A DNA stretch of 64,000 nucleotides from Pelagimonas varians (GTDB lineage Bacteria; Pseudomonadota; Alphaproteobacteria; Rhodobacterales; Rhodobacteraceae), in NCBI RefSeq assembly GCF_003208435.1, contig NZ_QKMF01000006.1, positions 217,200-281,199 on the forward strand, in the 5' to 3' direction. This document shows positions 51,104 through 61,636 of the stretch, piece by piece (position 1 is the stretch's first letter; every line of letters begins with the position of its first letter). Both the position numbers and the translations under genes were made by a program. Under the pieces are notes generated by a model. That model did no database searches. It had not been told where the DNA came from and saw only the letters and a list, made by a program, of their open reading frames with translations.

Positions 51104-54073
51104 TTAGTTTCCTTCGATGGTCAGCGCTTCGTTCACGAGAGCGGCTTGCTGTGCTTTATGGATGGATGCGAGGCCCGTTGCCGGGGACGCAGATGTCGCG
51201 CGGCCCACGTAAACGGGACGCTGATGTGTGGCTTTGATCCGGCCCAGAACCCATTCGATATTGGGTTCGATAAAGGTCCAAGCGCCTTGGTTCTTTGGCT
51301 CTTCCTGACACCAAACCATTTCTGCGCCGGGGAAGCGTTCCAGTTCCTTAACCAGCGCCAAGGCCGGGAACGGATAGAACTGTTCGACACGCAGCAGATA
51401 GATGTCGTCAATCCCACGGGCATCACGTTCTTCGAGCAGGTCATAATAGACCTTGCCCGAGCACATGACGACGCGCTTGATTTTGTCATCGGCCTTCAAG
51501 ACTGTGTCGGACTGACCCTTTTCGGCATCGTCCCACAACACGCGGTGGAAGGAGGAACCTTCGGTGAAATCTTCGATTGCCGAGGTACACAATTTGTGGC
51601 GCAACAGTGACTTAGGAGTGACCATGATCAACGGTTTGCGGAAAGAGCGGTGCAGCTGGCGGCGCAGGATGTGGAAGTAGTTCGCAGGGGTCGAGCAATT
51701 GGCGACAATCCAGTTGTCCTGACCGCACATCTGCAAGAAACGCTCCAAGCGTGCCGAGCTGTGCTCAGGTCCCTGACCTTCGAAACCATGTGGGAGCAGG
51801 CAGACAAGACCGGACATCCGCAGCCATTTGCTTTCGCCAGAGGACACGAACTGGTCGAACATGATCTGCGCGCCGTTGGCAAAATCGCCGAACTGCGCTT
51901 CCCAAAGGGTCAGTGCATTCGGTTCTGCCAGCGAATAGCCATATTCAAACCCCAAAACCGCATATTCAGACAGTGCTGAATCGATCACCTCGTAGCGGGC
52001 CTGACCTTCGCGGATGTTGTTGAGCGGGTAGTACCGCTCTTCGGTCTCTTGGTTCACAAACCCGGAATGGCGTTGCGAGAACGTCCCGCGTGTACTGTCC
52101 TGACCGGCCAGACGGATTGGATAGCCTTCAAGCTGCAACGACCCAAAGGCCAGCGCTTCGCCGGTAGCCCAGTCAAAACCTTTGCCGGTTTCGAACATTT
52201 TCGCACGCGTATCGACAAGACGGCCAACAGTTTTGTGCAGCGGAAACCCTTCGGGAACACGGGTGAGCGCGGTTCCAATGTCTTTGGCAGCTTCCGAGGC
52301 AATGGCTGTTTTGCCGCGCTGGTATTTGCCTTGCTGTTGGCGATCAAGATGCGACCAGCGGCCATCCAGCCAATCGGCTTTGTTTGGCTTGTAGGCTTTT
52401 CCGGCCTCGAACTCTTCGTTCAGATGCGCCTGGAACGCGGCCTTCATGTCCTCGATCTCGCCTTCGGGGATCAAGCCGTCTTTGACAAGGCGTTCAGTGT
52501 AAAGCGACAAGGTGGTTTTGTGGCTTTTGATCTGCTTGTACATGATCGGGTTGGTGAACATGGGCTCGTCGCCCTCGTTGTGACCAAACCGGCGGTAGCA
52601 GAAGATGTCGATGACCACGTCGCGGTGGAACTTCTGGCGATATTCTGTCGCAACCTTAGCGGCATGAACCACAGCTTCGGGATCGTCGCCATTCACGTGG
52701 AAAATCGGGGCCTCAACCACCAGCGCGTTGTCTGTGGGGTAAGGAGAGGAGCGGCTGAAGTGCGGCGCGGTTGTGAAACCGATCTGGTTGTTCACAACGA
52801 TATGCATTGTGCCGCCAGTCTTGTGGCCACGCAGACCGGATAGCGCGAAACATTCCGCAACAACGCCTTGACCGGCAAATGCCGCATCGCCGTGCAGCAA
52901 GATCGGCATGACCGACATGCGGTCATCGTCGTTCAGCTGGTCTTGCTTGGCGCGGACCTTGCCCAAAACCACTGGATTAACCGCCTCAAGGTGAGAGGGG
53001 TTTGCCGTCAGGGACAAGTGAACACTGTTGCCATCGAATTCGCGGTCGCTGGATGCGCCGAGGTGATATTTCACATCGCCGGAGCCATCAACGTCTTCGG
53101 GCTTTGAGCTGCCGCCTTGGAATTCGTTGAAGATCGCTTTGTATGGCTTGGCCATTACGTTGGCGAGCACCGACAAGCGGCCGCGGTGCGGCATGCCGAT
53201 TACGATATCGCGCACGCCCAAGTTACCGCCGCGCTTGATGATCTGCTCCATCGCTGGGATAAGGCTTTCACCGCCATCAAGGCCGAAACGCTTGGTGCCC
53301 ATGTATTTGACGTGCAGGAATTTTTCAAAACCTTCGGCTTCAACCATCTTGTTCAAGATGGCTTTGCGGCCTTCGCGGGTGAAGGCGATCTCTTTCCCAA
53401 ATCCTTCGATCCGTTCCTTGAGCCATGCAGCTTGTTCGGGATCGGAGATGTGCATGTACTGCAGGGCAAATGTGCCGCAATAGGTGCGCTTCACGATCTC
53501 AACGATCTGGCGCATCGACGCGATTTGTAGACCCAGAACATTGTCGATAAAGATCGGGCGATCCATGTCGGCATCGGTGAAGCCGTAGCTTTTTGGATCA
53601 AGTTCCGGGTGTGGTTCCCGACCATGCAGTCCCAGTGGGTCAAGGTCGGCAGCCAAATGGCCCCGGATCCGATAGGCGCGGATGAGCATCAACGCGCGAA
53701 TACTGTCCAAAACGGCGCGCTGGACCTGATCGTCGGTCAGCGTAACACCTTTGGCTTCGGCCTGAGCCTTGATCTTTTTACCAGCCCCTTTGGTTTCTGC
53801 GGGGGCAGGGGCCCATTCACCGGTCAGCGCGCTTGTCAGCTCGTCGCTGGGCTGCTGCGGCCAGTCATTGCGGGCCCAGCTTGGGCCTTGGGCCTCGGCT
53901 TTGACATCCAGATCGGCATCGCCAAGCTGGCGGAAGAATTCTTGCCACGCCTGATCAACCGCATTTGGGTCACTGGCATATCGGGCATACATCTGCTCGA
54001 GATATTCCGCATTGTGCCCTTGCATAAAGCTGGAGGCTTGGAAGAGGTCGTTTGGGCTTTGGTCGGTCATCAT
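51104..54073 (-). CDS. sucA: 2-oxoglutarate dehydrogenase E1
   Basis: A 989-residue thiamine-diphosphate E1 decarboxylating 2-oxoglutarate. The N-terminal segment ASSFMQGHNAEYLEQMYARY binds the E2/E3 partners in related enzymes; VIGMPHRGRLSVLANV and a GDAAFAGQGVVAE ThDP motif follow; the transketolase-like C-terminal part is complete. Start at tandem ATG 54073/54070 with AGAGG upstream. Confidence 0.96.
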   Translation of the reverse strand: MMTDQSPNDLFQASSFMQGHNAEYLEQMYARYASDPNAVDQAWQEFFRQLGDADLDVKAEAQGPSWARNDWPQQPSDELTSALTGEWAPAPAETKGAGKKIKAQAEAKGVTLTDDQVQRAVLDSIRALMLIRAYRIRGHLAADLDPLGLHGREPHPELDPKSYGFTDADMDRPIFIDNVLGLQIASMRQIVEIVKRTYCGTFALQYMHISDPEQAAWLKERIEGFGKEIAFTREGRKAILNKMVEAEGFEKFLHVKYMGTKRFGLDGGESLIPAMEQIIKRGGNLGVRDIVIGMPHRGRLSVLANVMAKPYKAIFNEFQGGSSKPEDVDGSGDVKYHLGASSDREFDGNSVHLSLTANPSHLEAVNPVVLGKVRAKQDQLNDDDRMSVMPILLHGDAAFAGQGVVAECFALSGLRGHKTGGTMHIVVNNQIGFTTAPHFSRSSPYPTDNALVVEAPIFHVNGDDPEAVVHAAKVATEYRQKFHRDVVIDIFCYRRFGHNEGDEPMFTNPIMYKQIKSHKTTLSLYTERLVKDGLIPEGEIEDMKAAFQAHLNEEFEAGKAYKPNKADWLDGRWSHLDRQQQGKYQRGKTAIASEAAKDIGTALTRVPEGFPLHKTVGRLVDTRAKMFETGKGFDWATGEALAFGSLQLEGYPIRLAGQDSTRGTFSQRHSGFVNQETEERYYPLNNIREGQARYEVIDSALSEYAVLGFEYGYSLAEPNALTLWEAQFGDFANGAQIMFDQFVSSGESKWLRMSGLVCLLPHGFEGQGPEHSSARLERFLQMCGQDNWIVANCSTPANYFHILRRQLHRSFRKPLIMVTPKSLLRHKLCTSAIEDFTEGSSFHRVLWDDAEKGQSDTVLKADDKIKRVVMCSGKVYYDLLEERDARGIDDIYLLRVEQFYPFPALALVKELERFPGAEMVWCQEEPKNQGAWTFIEPNIEWVLGRIKATHQRPVYVGRATSASPATGLASIHKAQQAALVNEALTIEGN

Positions 54074-54103
54074 GGGGCCTCTTTTGGGGTTAGGACCTTA
54101 GGA

Positions 54104-54772
54104 TCATTGGTTCAGCGGGCCGCGAAAGGAGTTGCGCGACAACAGGCCATGTTCGGGATCATAGCTTAGGAAGTTGGTAAGTTCAGGGGCAGTTTCAAGA
54201 CGAACCATATTGGCCGCCCATAGCCCTGGGCGTGGACCTTGACCGGCGGTTTGGAGCCCGTCAGCCCATGCGCGGCTGCGGCCCATACGCTGGATCCCGT
54301 CAGTCATCGCGCGAAACCAGTCGTCGGATGCGCCGCGGGGCAAAAAGACGTCGCATCCGGTTGTGGCGGGCGATCCTTTGATGCCTCTGATCACGGCCAT
54401 GGCGTTGCTGTCGTCGCGGCCAAAGCTGCGGGTGTCAGGCCGGTTCAGATCCTGTGCTGCGTCAGCGCGGCGGCTGTCAAAAACGCCGCGTTCTTTTGCG
54501 CTATCAAAAACAAGGTCGGGACTGGTCCGACGAAGAGCGACATGAAACAAAGCGGTCATATCCAAAAGGGCATCGATGCGGCCGGATGCCAAAGGCGACC
54601 AGCCCATTTCAGCCATTTCGGCTTCGGCAGTTTTTGGATCTGGAATTTCAGAGCAGAGCGCCATCATACCAGCAACGGGGCCATTTGGGCCGCGCGATTG
54701 CCAATAGAGGTAAGCCCCGCCAAGGGTGGCGGCCAAAACCAGAATGATTACAAGATTTTGGGCCAAAGTCAT
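54104..54772 (-). CDS. Membrane-anchored protein of unknown function between sucD and sucA
   Basis: 222 residues. One N-terminal transmembrane helix (about 5-23) is followed by a soluble domain with two Cys (in ALCSEIPD and TTGCDVFLP). I recognise no domain. The tight fit between sucD and sucA on the same strand, base composition like its neighbours and a continuous frame support a real gene. It could be a membrane tether or an unrelated passenger. Confidence 0.7.
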   Translation of the reverse strand: MTLAQNLVIILVLAATLGGAYLYWQSRGPNGPVAGMMALCSEIPDPKTAEAEMAEMGWSPLASGRIDALLDMTALFHVALRRTSPDLVFDSAKERGVFDSRRADAAQDLNRPDTRSFGRDDSNAMAVIRGIKGSPATTGCDVFLPRGASDDWFRAMTDGIQRMGRSRAWADGLQTAGQGPRPGLWAANMVRLETAPELTNFLSYDPEHGLLSRNSFRGPLNQ

Positions 54773-54834
54773 TTAGAGTCTCTTGAAAGTCGTCAGTTGC
54801 AACGGGCCAGAATATCCGGCCCGTTGCAAGTCAT

Positions 54835-55716
54835 TTAGCCGATTGCCTTCAGCACAGCTTCGCCCAGAGTGGCGGGGCTGTCAGCAACAACGATACCAGC
54901 GGATTTCATCGCTTCGATCTTGTCTTCTGCGCCACCTTTGCCGCCAGCGACGATCGCGCCAGCGTGACCCATGCGGCGGCCGGGAGGGGCCGTGCGACCC
55001 GCGATAAAGCCCGCTGTTGGCTTCCAACGACCTTTTTTGCGCTGATCTGCAAGGAATTCAGCGGCTTCTTCTTCTGCGGAGCCCCCGATTTCACCGATCA
55101 TGATCATCGACTGAGTTTCATCGTCGTCCAGGAACATGTCCAGAATGTCGATGTGCTCCGTGCCCTTGATGGGGTCACCGCCGATGCCAACCGCTGTCGA
55201 CTGGCCCAGTCCAATATCAGCTGTCTGCTTGACCGCTTCGTATGTCAGGGTGCCGGAACGGGACACAACACCAACGCTGCCGCGCTTGTGGATGTGGCCG
55301 GGCATGATGCCGATTTTGCACGCATCAGGCGTGATGATGCCGGGGCAGTTCGGGCCGATCAAACGCGAGGAAGAGTTTTCCAAAGCGCGTTTCACACGCA
55401 TCATGTCCAGCACCGGGATACCTTCGGTGATGCAGATGATCAGTTCCATTTCGGCGTCGATCGCCTCAAGGATTGAATCCGCCGCGAAGGGAGGAGGCAC
55501 ATAGATGACCGAGGCGTTGGCTTCGGTTGTGGCTTTGGCTTCGTGCACGCTGTCAAAGACCGGCAGACCCAAATGGGAGCTGCCACCTTTGCCGGGCGTT
55601 ACGCCGCCGACCATCTTGGTGCCATAGGCGATGGCCTGTTCGGAGTGGAAGGTGCCCTGCGAGCCGGTGAGGCCCTGACAGATGACTTTTGTGTTTTCGT
55701 CTACAAGGATTGCCAT
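54835..55716 (-). CDS. sucD: Succinyl-CoA synthetase alpha subunit
   Basis: A 293-residue CoA-binding subunit. The N-terminal Rossmann part has [16 protein letters not shown]; the phosphorylated His251 lies in [11 protein letters not shown]. It makes succinate, CoA and ATP (or GTP) from succinyl-CoA with SucC. Five bases separate it from sucC. Confidence 0.96.
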   Translation of the reverse strand: MAILVDENTKVICQGLTGSQGTFHSEQAIAYGTKMVGGVTPGKGGSSHLGLPVFDSVHEAKATTEANASVIYVPPPFAADSILEAIDAEMELIICITEGIPVLDMMRVKRALENSSSRLIGPNCPGIITPDACKIGIMPGHIHKRGSVGVVSRSGTLTYEAVKQTADIGLGQSTAVGIGGDPIKGTEHIDILDMFLDDDETQSMIMIGEIGGSAEEEAAEFLADQRKKGRWKPTAGFIAGRTAPPGRRMGHAGAIVAGGKGGAEDKIEAMKSAGIVVADSPATLGEAVLKAIG

Positions 55717-55721
55717 GTGTC

Positions 55722-56915
55722 TTAGCCCTTCACAGCTTTAACGATTTTCTCGGCACCGTCCGACAGGTTGTCGGCGGCGATGACGTTCAGGCCGGACCCG
55801 TTGATGATGGCTTTGCCTTCGTCAACATTGGTGCCTTCCAGACGTACAACCAGCGGAACCTGCAGGCCGACTTCTTTGACCGCAGCCACTACACCTTCGG
55901 CGATCACATCGCAGCGCATGATACCGCCAAAGATGTTGACCAAGATGCCCTTGACCTGTGGGTCGGAGGTGATGATTTTGAACGCTTCGGTCACTTTCTC
56001 TTTGGTGGCACCGCCGCCAACGTCGAGGAAGTTCGCAGGCTCGGCACCGTAGAGTTTGATGATGTCCATTGTGGCCATCGCCAGACCGGCACCGTTCACC
56101 ATGCAGCCGATTTCACCGTCGAGCGCGATGTAGTTGAGGTCGTACTTGGACGCTTCCAACTCTTTGCTGTCTTCTTCGGTTTCGTCGCGCAACTCGGCGA
56201 TGTCGGGGTGGCGGTATACGGCGTTGCCGTCAAAACCAACCTTGGCGTCGAGAACTTTGAGCGAGCCGTTGTCCATAACGATCAGCGGGTTGATCTCTAG
56301 CTGCTCCATGTCTTTTTCAATGAAGGCTTTGTAGAGAATGCCCATTAGCTTTACGCATTCTTTGACCTGTGCGCCTTTAAGGCCCAAGGAGAACGCAACT
56401 CGGCGACCATGGAATGGCTGATACCCGGTGGCCGGATCAACAGAGAAGGACACGATTTTCTCAGGGGTGCTTGCTGCAACCTCTTCGATGTCCATGCCGC
56501 CTTCGGTCGAGCAAACGAAAGACACGCGAGATGTCTGACGATCAACGAGAAGAGCCAAATACAGCTCACGCTCAATGTCCGAACCATCTTCGATATAGAT
56601 GCGGTTAACCTGCTTACCGGCGGGGCCAGTCTGGTGAGTCACAAGCGTGCGGCCCAACATCTTTTTGGCTTCTGCTGCGGCTTCTTCAACCGAGAAGGCC
56701 AGGCGTACGCCGCCCTTTTCGCCTGCGTCAGCTTCCTTAAAGGAACCCTTGCCGCGACCACCTGCGTGGATCTGGGCTTTGACAACCCAAAGAGGGCCGT
56801 CCATTTCGCCTGCTGCGGTTTTGGCGTCTTCAGCCTTTAGGACAATACGGCCATCAGAGACCGGAGCCCCGTAGCTGCGCAAGAGCGCCTTGGCCTGGTA
56901 TTCGTGGATGTTCAT
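55722..56915 (-). CDS. sucC: Succinyl-CoA synthetase beta subunit
   Basis: A 397-residue ATP-grasp nucleotide-binding subunit ([16 protein letters not shown] start; [38 protein letters not shown]). GGGGGA precedes the ATG. It opens the sucCD-orf-sucAB run; a 440-bp gap containing a large palindrome separates it from mdh. Confidence 0.96.
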   Translation of the reverse strand: MNIHEYQAKALLRSYGAPVSDGRIVLKAEDAKTAAGEMDGPLWVVKAQIHAGGRGKGSFKEADAGEKGGVRLAFSVEEAAAEAKKMLGRTLVTHQTGPAGKQVNRIYIEDGSDIERELYLALLVDRQTSRVSFVCSTEGGMDIEEVAASTPEKIVSFSVDPATGYQPFHGRRVAFSLGLKGAQVKECVKLMGILYKAFIEKDMEQLEINPLIVMDNGSLKVLDAKVGFDGNAVYRHPDIAELRDETEEDSKELEASKYDLNYIALDGEIGCMVNGAGLAMATMDIIKLYGAEPANFLDVGGGATKEKVTEAFKIITSDPQVKGILVNIFGGIMRCDVIAEGVVAAVKEVGLQVPLVVRLEGTNVDEGKAIINGSGLNVIAADNLSDGAEKIVKAVKG

Positions 56916-57026
56916 GGGAAGGTATCCCCCGTTTTGCTGCGGTTTGAACCGGTGTAGGCTGGTCTGACACGCAGTGTTAAACGAAATATTGCCGCAGGTG
57001 GCTATTTAGGGCATGTTTTCCACATT

Positions 57027-57057
57027 TGTGATCACACTTTTCAGAAGTGTGATCACA
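57027..57057. promoter_or_regulatory. Perfect inverted repeat with 13-bp arms upstream of sucC
   Basis: TGTGATCACACTT (57027-57039) and AAGTGTGATCACA (57045-57057) are exact reverse complements around TTCAG. Each arm also contains the small palindrome GTGATCAC. It lies 112-142 bases before the sucC ATG. It could be a repressor/activator site for the suc operon or an RNA hairpin; there is no T-run, so it is not a terminator. Confidence 0.7.
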
Positions 57058-57296
57058 GGTTGATAAAGTGTTAGCGTGTAGCAAAGAATCACAGCTATTT
57101 CAGCCTGTGGATAATTTTGCGTTCTGCAGGCGTGGTCCAGCAAAAAGACCGTCGAAAGAGTGATGTTCACGCCTGATTCGCGTGATGGGTTTTGGTGGGG
57201 AGCTTGGTTTGCTTTGGACTTTGTTTGGGAAACGCTCCCAAATTGTCGGCATTTGTGCGTTTCGTACAGCTATCGCCAACCAGCGGCCTGGCAAAA

Positions 57297-57331
57297 ACAA
57301 AAAACCCGGACACCTGTTCGGTATCCGGGTT
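57297..57331 (-). terminator. Rho-independent terminator after mdh
   Basis: On the minus strand AACCCGGATA pairs with TCCGGGTTTT around a loop of about eleven bases and runs into T bases (plus strand A-run at 57297-57304). It lies 25 bases past the mdh stop, so mdh is probably a separate transcript from sucCDAB. Confidence 0.85.
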
Positions 57332-57355
57332 CCTTAGACTGTCTTCAAAAGCAGG

Positions 57356-58333
<978 letters not shown>

Positions 58334-58487
58334 CTACGTGAATTTGGCCGTGTGGGTAGGCCTTTCAGAGGCTTCGCGCAAGGGTGCTGCGCTGCGGCGC
58401 GTGCGCGCGGCCCTCGAAACTGCAGGCTTTGCATGCCATGGAATGCAGGTTAAGCATATGTAATTACACAAGTTAGAAGGGATTGAT

Positions 58488-59243
58488 GTGGATTTGTTCA
58501 GCCTGTCGGTTTTTGCGGTAACAATTCCGGCTGTTGTCTTTGCTGGCATCTCAAAGGGCGGATTTGGCTCTGGTGTTGCCTTTGCCAGCCTATCGATTCT
58601 GGTCTTGGTTTTGGACCCGATGGTGGCAATCGGGTTGATGTTGCCGCTGCTGATGGTGATCGATGTCGCCTCCCTGCCAGCCTATTGGCGCAAGTGGGAT
58701 TGGGGTGCGGCGCGGGTTTTGTTGATTGGTGCTGTGCCGGGCACCTTAGCCGGGGCGTATTTCTTTTCCATAGCCAACCCCGATGCAATTCGCTTGGTCA
58801 TCGGCATGGTGGCTTTGGTTTTTGTTGCATGGCAGGGCGCGCAAAAAGTCGGGTTGTTAAGGATCGGAGCAATACACTTTGGGGCAAAATCCGGTCTGCT
58901 ATCGGGAATGGTGATGGGCTTTACCAGCTTTGTAAGCCACGCTGGTGGGCCTGTTGCCGCCGTGTTTTTACTTGGGCAAGGCTTGCCAAAGCTGACCTAT
59001 CAGGCGACCACGGTCTTGCTGTTCTGGACACTGAATGTTTTCAAATTCGGTTTTTACGCTGGAATGGGAATTTTCACCCAAGAGTCCTTGCTGATGGATC
59101 TTGTCTTGGTTCCGTTTGCATTGCTCGGAACGTGGCTTGGCGTTCGTGCACATAACTATGTTTCGGACCGGGGCTTTTTTGCCATCACTTACGTGGCTTT
59201 GACGGCAACCGGGGGCAAATTGGTCTGGGATGCCCTGACTTGA
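58488..59243 (+). CDS. TauE/SafE-family anion exporter
   Basis: A 251-residue polytopic membrane protein with about eight helices and the duplicated TauE/SafE layout (ISKGGFGSGVAFASL near 21-35 and the matching GFTSFVSHAGGPVAA later). Members export sulfite, sulfoacetate or related organosulfur anions; given tpa and tauABC in the window, sulfite export from taurine breakdown is possible, but the gene is 15 kb away. The GTG start at 58488 has AGAAGG seven bases upstream. Divergent from mdh. Confidence 0.85.
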   Translation: MDLFSLSVFAVTIPAVVFAGISKGGFGSGVAFASLSILVLVLDPMVAIGLMLPLLMVIDVASLPAYWRKWDWGAARVLLIGAVPGTLAGAYFFSIANPDAIRLVIGMVALVFVAWQGAQKVGLLRIGAIHFGAKSGLLSGMVMGFTSFVSHAGGPVAAVFLLGQGLPKLTYQATTVLLFWTLNVFKFGFYAGMGIFTQESLLMDLVLVPFALLGTWLGVRAHNYVSDRGFFAITYVALTATGGKLVWDALT

Positions 59244-59329
59244 TCACCGGGCCTGATGATGCAGTTTGGCTTCGGCCTTTCGAGTGGGACAAAACTACGG
59301 TTCGCCCCGCTATGTAGCGAGGCTGAACA

Positions 59330-59650
59330 TTATGCAGGATCACCCAAGGGCGGCAGCGCTTCGGCAAGTTCCTCAAAGGCCTGTCCGCTGGCCACAAGGC
59401 AAGTAACACCATTCGCCATTGTCACAGTGATGGTCCAAGATCCTGACGCTGGTGATGCGAAGACTTCCATCATTGCGTTGTTGCTGCCCAAACCCATACT
59501 TTGACGGGTCTCGCCATATTTGACTGCCAATCTTTCGACCACTTTGTCACGCGGGGCACAGTTTTGTGCAGCCTGTGCTTCGACTAAGGATGCCGCACCA
59601 ACAATCATGCCTGCGGTCAGCATCGCTACTTTTGCAAATTTCTCCGTCAT
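59330..59650 (-). CDS. Small exported protein of unknown function
   Basis: 106 residues with a signal peptide (residues about 1-28, AQA/AQ cleavage) and a mature part with two Cys (NCAPRD and TCLVA) that may form a disulfide. The ending WTITVTMANGVTCLVASGQAFE suggests a small beta-rich periplasmic domain. AAAGGTGAG precedes the ATG. Family not named. Confidence 0.75.
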   Translation of the reverse strand: MTEKFAKVAMLTAGMIVGAASLVEAQAAQNCAPRDKVVERLAVKYGETRQSMGLGSNNAMMEVFASPASGSWTITVTMANGVTCLVASGQAFEELAEALPPLGDPA

Positions 59651-59985
59651 AGTCTCACCTTTCGGCTAGGCCCCGGGTCGACGCATCTTTGGCGCCGCCA
59701 GGTGACCGGATGAAGTCCCCTCATTCCGAGGCGGCGGTCCTATTGCGGCTCCGCCTTTGCCGGTTTGTGCGGCACATCTCTAACTTTCATCGTCAGCCGC
59801 TTAAAATAGGTTAACGCGCCGTGCGTTGCCTCAAATGCAATGCAAATCCAGCCAACGGAGACCTATTGAATGCTACTTTTCTGCGCTGCGGCACATTTTC
59901 CCTTGAAGTTTTCCGCCAAAACGGGCCATTTGCACGCAATAAAATTACGCCCGCGGCTATTTCGGGCTTTCTAGGAGAGATTCTC
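59651..59985. other. 335-bp gap upstream of mcl2 with a leader hairpin
   Basis: No gene is seen. GC-rich pairing segments lie at about 59725-59765. Two short related motifs, AAATGCAATGCAAAT (59833-59847) and ATTTGCACGCAAT (59928-59940), flank the likely promoter region. Right before the ribosome-binding site GCCCG (59949-59953) pairs with CGGGC (59963-59967) followed by TTTCT, an attenuator-like stem. Confidence 0.45.
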
Positions 59986-60834
59986 ATGGACATGCTTGCG
60001 CGCCCCTATCGTTCGGTTCTTTACATTCCCGGTTCAAAAGAACGGGCATTGGAAAAAGCCCGTACACTGCCAATTGATGCGATCATCTTTGATCTCGAAG
60101 ATGCGGTGGCACCGGGCGAAAAAGTGGCAGCGCGCGAGACATTAAAAACGGCGCTGGCGTCTTCTTACGGCAATCGAACACGCATTGTTCGGATCAACGG
60201 GCTGGATACGGAGTGGGGCGCAGATGATGCGCGCGCTGTTAATGAAATGGACTGTGATGCCATTCTGCTGCCGAAAGTGGAAAGCGCCGCACAGCTCGAT
60301 TCCCTTGCAGCCCTATGTGACAAACCGATTTGGTCGATGATGGAAACGCCGCGCGGTATGCTGAATGCTGCTGAAATCGGCGGTCACCCCAAAATGGTTG
60401 GCATGGTTATGGGGACCAACGACCTGGCTAAAGAGTTGAACAGCCGGTTTCGTGCTGACCGGCTGCCTATGATGCCGGGTCTTGGGCTCTGCCTGTTGGC
60501 TGCCAAAGCAACCAACTGTGTGATCGTTGATGGCGTCTATAATGCCTTCAAGGATGCGGATGGCCTAAAAGTTGAATGCGATCAGGGACGGGATATGGGG
60601 ATGGACGGGAAAACCTTGATCCACCCCGCACAGGTCGACGTCGCAAACATCGCATTTGCCCCATCTGACGCGGAAATAGATTTGGCCCGCCGCCAGATCG
60701 ATGCCTTCATCGAAGCCGAGGCGGAGGGCAAAGGCGTTGCGGTTGTTGACGGCAAGATTGTAGAGAACCTGCACGTCGAAACTGCAAAAAAGACGCTCGC
60801 CAAGGCCGAGGCCATTGCGGCGCTAGCCGAATAA
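59986..60834 (+). CDS. mcl2: (3S)-malyl-CoA thioesterase (Mcl2-type, citrate-lyase-beta fold)
   Basis: A 282-residue HpcH/CitE-fold protein: RSVLYIPGSKERALEKA near 9-25, FDLEDAV Mg2+-binding acidic motif, PKVESAAQL, and GMDGKTLIHPAQVDVA. The Mcl2 assignment rests on length and on clustering with mesaconyl-CoA hydratase: in Rhodobacter sphaeroides Mcl2 hydrolyses malyl-CoA to malate and CoA in the ethylmalonyl-CoA pathway. A general CitE-like lyase is the alternative. The ATG at 59986 has AGGAGA upstream. Confidence 0.8.
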   Translation: MDMLARPYRSVLYIPGSKERALEKARTLPIDAIIFDLEDAVAPGEKVAARETLKTALASSYGNRTRIVRINGLDTEWGADDARAVNEMDCDAILLPKVESAAQLDSLAALCDKPIWSMMETPRGMLNAAEIGGHPKMVGMVMGTNDLAKELNSRFRADRLPMMPGLGLCLLAAKATNCVIVDGVYNAFKDADGLKVECDQGRDMGMDGKTLIHPAQVDVANIAFAPSDAEIDLARRQIDAFIEAEAEGKGVAVVDGKIVENLHVETAKKTLAKAEAIAALAE

Positions 60835-60873
60835 GAGGATTGTGCGCCAAGCAAAGCGAACGGGAGTCATGCC

Positions 60874-61419
60874 ATGCTATTGTTGATACTAGGGGTCCTG
60901 CTTTGGGTAGGCGCACATTTCTTTAAACGTCTGATGCCGGAACAGCGCGCTGCGCTGGGCGACAAGGGCAAGGGCATCGTTGCGATCGCGATTGTTGCAT
61001 CTATCGTTCTGATGGTGATTGGCTACCGTATGGCTGACGGTGCTGTCTTTTGGGGGCGCCATCCAGCCACAGTGGGGATCAATAACCTGATCATGATTGC
61101 GGCGCTGTACTTCACCAGCCCCGGACCAACCAAGGGCGCAATCTTTTACAAAATGCGCCATCCAATGCTATTCGGTTTCGCACTGTGGGCGGGCGCGCAT
61201 CTGTTGGTCAATGGCGATGTACCGTCGTTTGTTCTGTTTGGTGGCTTGCTGGTCTGGTCTTTGGCCGAGATGGCGATCATCAACAAGTCTGAACCAAATT
61301 GGACACCACCTGCAAAAGGCGTGATCAAAAAGGACATCATGTTCGCCGCGATTTCGGTCCTTTTGTTGGTCGTGATCGGCTTTATCCACGGCCTGATTGG
61401 CCCGGCGGCATTTGGTTGA
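60874..61419 (+). CDS. NnrU family membrane protein
   Basis: 181 residues with five or so hydrophobic helices and the NnrU pattern (RHPATVGINNLIM, YKMRHPMLFGFALWAGAHLL). NnrU was named for a role in nitric-oxide metabolism in Rhodobacter, but the domain also occurs in isoprenylcysteine methyltransferase-like proteins, and its role here is unclear. It is embedded between mcl2 and mch in the same direction. Confidence 0.87.
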   Translation: MLLLILGVLLWVGAHFFKRLMPEQRAALGDKGKGIVAIAIVASIVLMVIGYRMADGAVFWGRHPATVGINNLIMIAALYFTSPGPTKGAIFYKMRHPMLFGFALWAGAHLLVNGDVPSFVLFGGLLVWSLAEMAIINKSEPNWTPPAKGVIKKDIMFAAISVLLLVVIGFIHGLIGPAAFG

Positions 61420-61430
61420 TTGGAGCGGAC

Positions 61431-61634
61431 ATGAAACTTTACCGACTACTCACTGCCGACGACACATCGGCCTTTTGCCACAAAGTGACAGACGCGCTGA
61501 ACAAGGGCTGGGAGCTGCATGGTGATCCGACCTATGCCTTTGATGCCGCCAATGGTGTCATGCGCTGCGGTCAGGCTGTGATCAAAGAGGCCCCCGGTAC
61601 GTATACGCCGGACACCAAACTAGGAGAGCACTAA
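61431..61634 (+). CDS. DUF1737 domain small protein
   Basis: 67 residues with the DUF1737 pattern: MKLYRLLTADDTSAFCHKVT, then GWELHGDPTYAFD. The ATG at 61431 has GGAG upstream; the frame is open far upstream through NnrU but without similarity. Two bases before mch. Function unknown. Confidence 0.85.
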   Translation: MKLYRLLTADDTSAFCHKVTDALNKGWELHGDPTYAFDAANGVMRCGQAVIKEAPGTYTPDTKLGEH

Positions 61635-61636
61635 CA

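Larger units (their letters stand above)
56916..57355. other. 440-bp gap between mdh and sucC: palindrome, DnaA-type box, mdh terminator
   Basis: No convincing gene. From sucC outward it contains a DnaA-like TTTTCCACA (57016-57024), the palindrome at 57027-57057, a perfect DnaA-type 9-mer TGTGGATAA (57106-57114) and the mdh terminator (57297-57331). An open frame at 57160-57405 runs into the mdh end on the other strand and looks random. Confidence 0.6.

Noticed and set aside
58488..59243. Assigning the TauE/SafE gene as part of the taurine pathway
   Set aside because: Family name suggests it, but it is 15 kb from tauABC and next to mdh; kept as a generic anion exporter.
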